Source: Actinomadura hallensis
GTDB lineage: Bacteria > Actinomycetota > Actinomycetes > Streptosporangiales > Streptosporangiaceae
Reading direction: 5' to 3'
DNA length: 64,000 nucleotides
Assembly (NCBI RefSeq): GCF_006716765.1
Contig: NZ_VFPO01000001.1
Coordinates: 620,001 to 684,000 of the forward strand
This document shows positions 62,630 through 64,000 of this stretch, one piece after another. Numbering within the stretch: the stretch's first letter is position 1; every line of letters begins with the position of its first letter. The notes beneath the pieces are model-generated. The model searched no databases, was not told the DNA's origin, and saw only the letters and a list, made by a program, of their open reading frames with translations. The position numbers were made by a program, and so were the translations under genes.

Positions 62630-62808
62630 GTCTCCTCCTGGGGGGTCTTCGCTGTACTTCCACCCTCCCTCTCGCGGAGACGAAGGCTCAGAGTCGCCGG
62701 TCCCTTACGGACAGGGACCTTCGGCCTTTCCGGCCCCGGCGCCCACGTGACCGCGCGGCCCGGTCCTCGGCCCGGCCAGGAAGCGGCCGGACGGGGCCGG
62801 GGCACCGG

Positions 62809-63285
62809 TCACCGTCGTGCCGCGCGGACGCGTGCGGGCGTCCTCTCCGGCGACCGCGACCATGGCTTCAGCACCGGCCACCGGCCGCCCGGCCGCTCGG
62901 GGTCCACGGCGCTTCCGGGGACGCCCCTCGTCCATCCGGCGGCGCGGGGACGCATGAACCGCTCGTCGAGGCGGGTGACGTGCAGGATTCTCGCCAGCTG
63001 GGAGCGGACGCCGGTCAGCGTGACCGATCCGCCGCGGCTCCGCGCCCGCCCGTCGGCGGCGACGAAGGCGGCGAGCCCCCGCGCGTCGCAGAACGTCAGG
63101 CCGGACACGTCGACCACGATGTCGGGCCCGCGCTCCTCGATGAGGCCGGCCAGCTCGATGGCGAAGTCGGCGGCGGACGCGATGTCCAGTTCTCCGGCGA
63201 CCGCCACCCGCGTCGCACCCGTCACATCGCGCGAGATCGCGGTGATCCGCGCGGGCGCGCACTCCCGGGTCGCGTTGACGCTCAT
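62809..63285 (-). CDS. STAS-domain protein, anti-anti-sigma type without phospho-serine
   Basis: A 158-residue protein. The STAS fold covers residues 10-115 (GELDIASAADFA; DIVVDVSGLTFCDARG; TLTGVRSQLARILHVTRLD) and a basic, disordered tail follows. Anti-sigma antagonists carry D-S-S-G at residues 67-70; here it is D-A-R-G, so the kinase-target serine is missing. It may therefore be a constitutively active or non-switchable antagonist. ATG 63285 has AGGAGGAA. No partner kinase is nearby. Confidence 0.87.
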   Translation of the reverse strand: MSVNATRECAPARITAISRDVTGATRVAVAGELDIASAADFAIELAGLIEERGPDIVVDVSGLTFCDARGLAAFVAADGRARSRGGSVTLTGVRSQLARILHVTRLDERFMRPRAAGWTRGVPGSAVDPERPGGRWPVLKPWSRSPERTPARVRAARR

Positions 63286-63394
63286 GACGGTTCCTCCTTC
63301 TCGATGGCTTCAGGCTCCGCCGCCACGGCCCGGGACGCCAGGGACCAACGTCCCGACGCCCCACGGCCCACCGGCCGTTCGCGGCCGCCTCGGG

Positions 63395-64000
63395 TCACTT
63401 TCGCCGGGCCGGATGGTCGGTGTCGGCGAGGACGAAGTAGTTCTCCTCCTCCTGCGCGAAGTGCAGCCGGAGGACGGCGTACAGCTCCTGGACGGTCCGG
63501 CGCAGGTCCCGCGCCGGTTCCGGGGCGGCGGGCTCGGCCCGCAGCTCCGCGAGCAGCGCGCGGACGCGCCGCGTCAGCCGGGCGATCTCGGTGTGGCCGC
63601 GGCTCATCGCGCCGGTGGGGTCGGTCCCGCCGAGCGCGCGGGCCACCGCCGGGTACAGCAGCCGCTCGTCCTTGCGCTCGTGCTCCGCCAGGTCCGTGAG
63701 GAACTCCGACAGCGTGTCCATCGCCGCCTCCCGCCTCTGGGCGCCATCGGCGCGGGCGCCGTCGCGGGCGCCGTGGCCGGAGATGACGGCGGCCAGCTCC
63801 GGGAGCCGCTCGATCCGCGGCCACAGCGCCCGGTGCTCCTCGTCCAGCCGCCGGACGAGCTCCGCATCGTCCCCGCGCAGCCGAGGCCGCCGGTCGGGTC
63901 CGGGGCCGAGCACGCGCAGCGCCGACAGGATCGCCGCGACGTCGATGCCCTCCTGGAGCAGCGCGCCCGCCGCCGGGGTCAGCAGCCCGAACGCCGCGGC
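63395..64000 (-). CDS. P-type metal ATPase C-terminus fused to hemerythrin, cut by window edge
   Basis: The minus strand is open from the edge to 63395, 201 codons. The first residues (GLLTPAAGALLQEGIDVAAI then LSALRVL) are the last membrane helix of a heavy-metal P-type ATPase. The same frame continues into a hemerythrin domain with DEEHRALWPRIERL, DLAEHERKDERLLYP, MSRGHTEIARL and LRLHFAQEEENYF, the HHE iron ligands. P1B-5 ATPases such as Nia of Sinorhizobium have this layout and export Ni or Fe. The catalytic part lies outside the window. Confidence 0.82.
   Translation of the reverse strand, partial: AAAFGLLTPAAGALLQEGIDVAAILSALRVLGPGPDRRPRLRGDDAELVRRLDEEHRALWPRIERLPELAAVISGHGARDGARADGAQRREAAMDTLSEFLTDLAEHERKDERLLYPAVARALGGTDPTGAMSRGHTEIARLTRRVRALLAELRAEPAAPEPARDLRRTVQELYAVLRLHFAQEEENYFVLADTDHPARRK

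Overview
The window comes from a high-GC actinobacterium. The dense, often overlapping genes, frequent GTG starts, XRE plus DUF397 gene sets, DUF574 methyltransferase, many TetR regulators and mycobacterium-like P450s fit the Streptosporangiales, probably Actinomadura or a close Thermomonosporaceae relative. That placement is inference; there is no rRNA or other marker gene. It looks like chromosomal accessory sequence with one intact insertion sequence and no tRNA, rRNA, CRISPR or phage block.

Layout. 1-3.6 kb: a cut beta-propeller-like protein, a hypothetical, a broken antitoxin remnant, and an XRE regulator followed by four tandem DUF397 genes. 3.7-9.6 kb: anti-sigma-type ATPase, a TetR/DUF6069 pair behind twin palindromes, a nucleotidyltransferase, an ECF41 sigma factor with its AhpD-like partner and a B12-radical SAM enzyme, and Hsp20. 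9.9-12.1 kb: a latex clearing protein (lcp) divergent from a TetR gene, with a 35-bp palindrome between them. 12.1-18 kb: TetR, two ABC exporter half-transporters and an MFS pump sharing one operator motif. 18-27.7 kb: amidohydrolase, XRE/ImmA pair, DUF574 methyltransferase, a MaoC-acyl-CoA synthetase fusion with an amino acid permease, DUF6545 membrane protein and CsbD.

27.8-34.7 kb: a six-gene sterol/steroid-type oxidation operon (SDR, CYP51, DapB-like reductase, SDR, KstD-like flavoprotein, CYP142-like P450). 34.8-36.2 kb: an IS110-family element with a long left end. 36.3-44.6 kb: DUF2243/CtaG pair, then two paralogous antibiotic-exporter ABC systems facing each other, each with its own TetR regulator; the right-hand TetR carries an extra resolvase-type HTH. 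45-51.7 kb: membrane proteins, DUF3040, ctaD, DUF2071, hemerythrin and a ferritin-like protein. 51.9-55.1 kb: PaaX-type regulator divergent from enoyl-CoA hydratase and acyl-CoA ligase. 55.2-58.5 kb: copper-handling set (membrane protein, Sco1, PCu(A)C, DyP peroxidase) behind a BlaI-like palindrome. 58.6-62 kb: a CstR-like persulfide sensor divergent from MBL-rhodanese, membrane rhodanese and TauE exporter, with three evenly spaced operators. 62-64 kb: CBS-BON, STAS and the end of a P-type ATPase fused to hemerythrin.

The strongest functional stories are rubber cleavage (lcp with a divergent TetR gene), the steroid-type P450 operon, reactive-sulfur handling (58.6-62 kb), copper delivery (55.2-58.5 kb) and four efflux systems under TetR control. 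The regulatory palindromes were read directly from the sequence; which protein binds each is inference from position.
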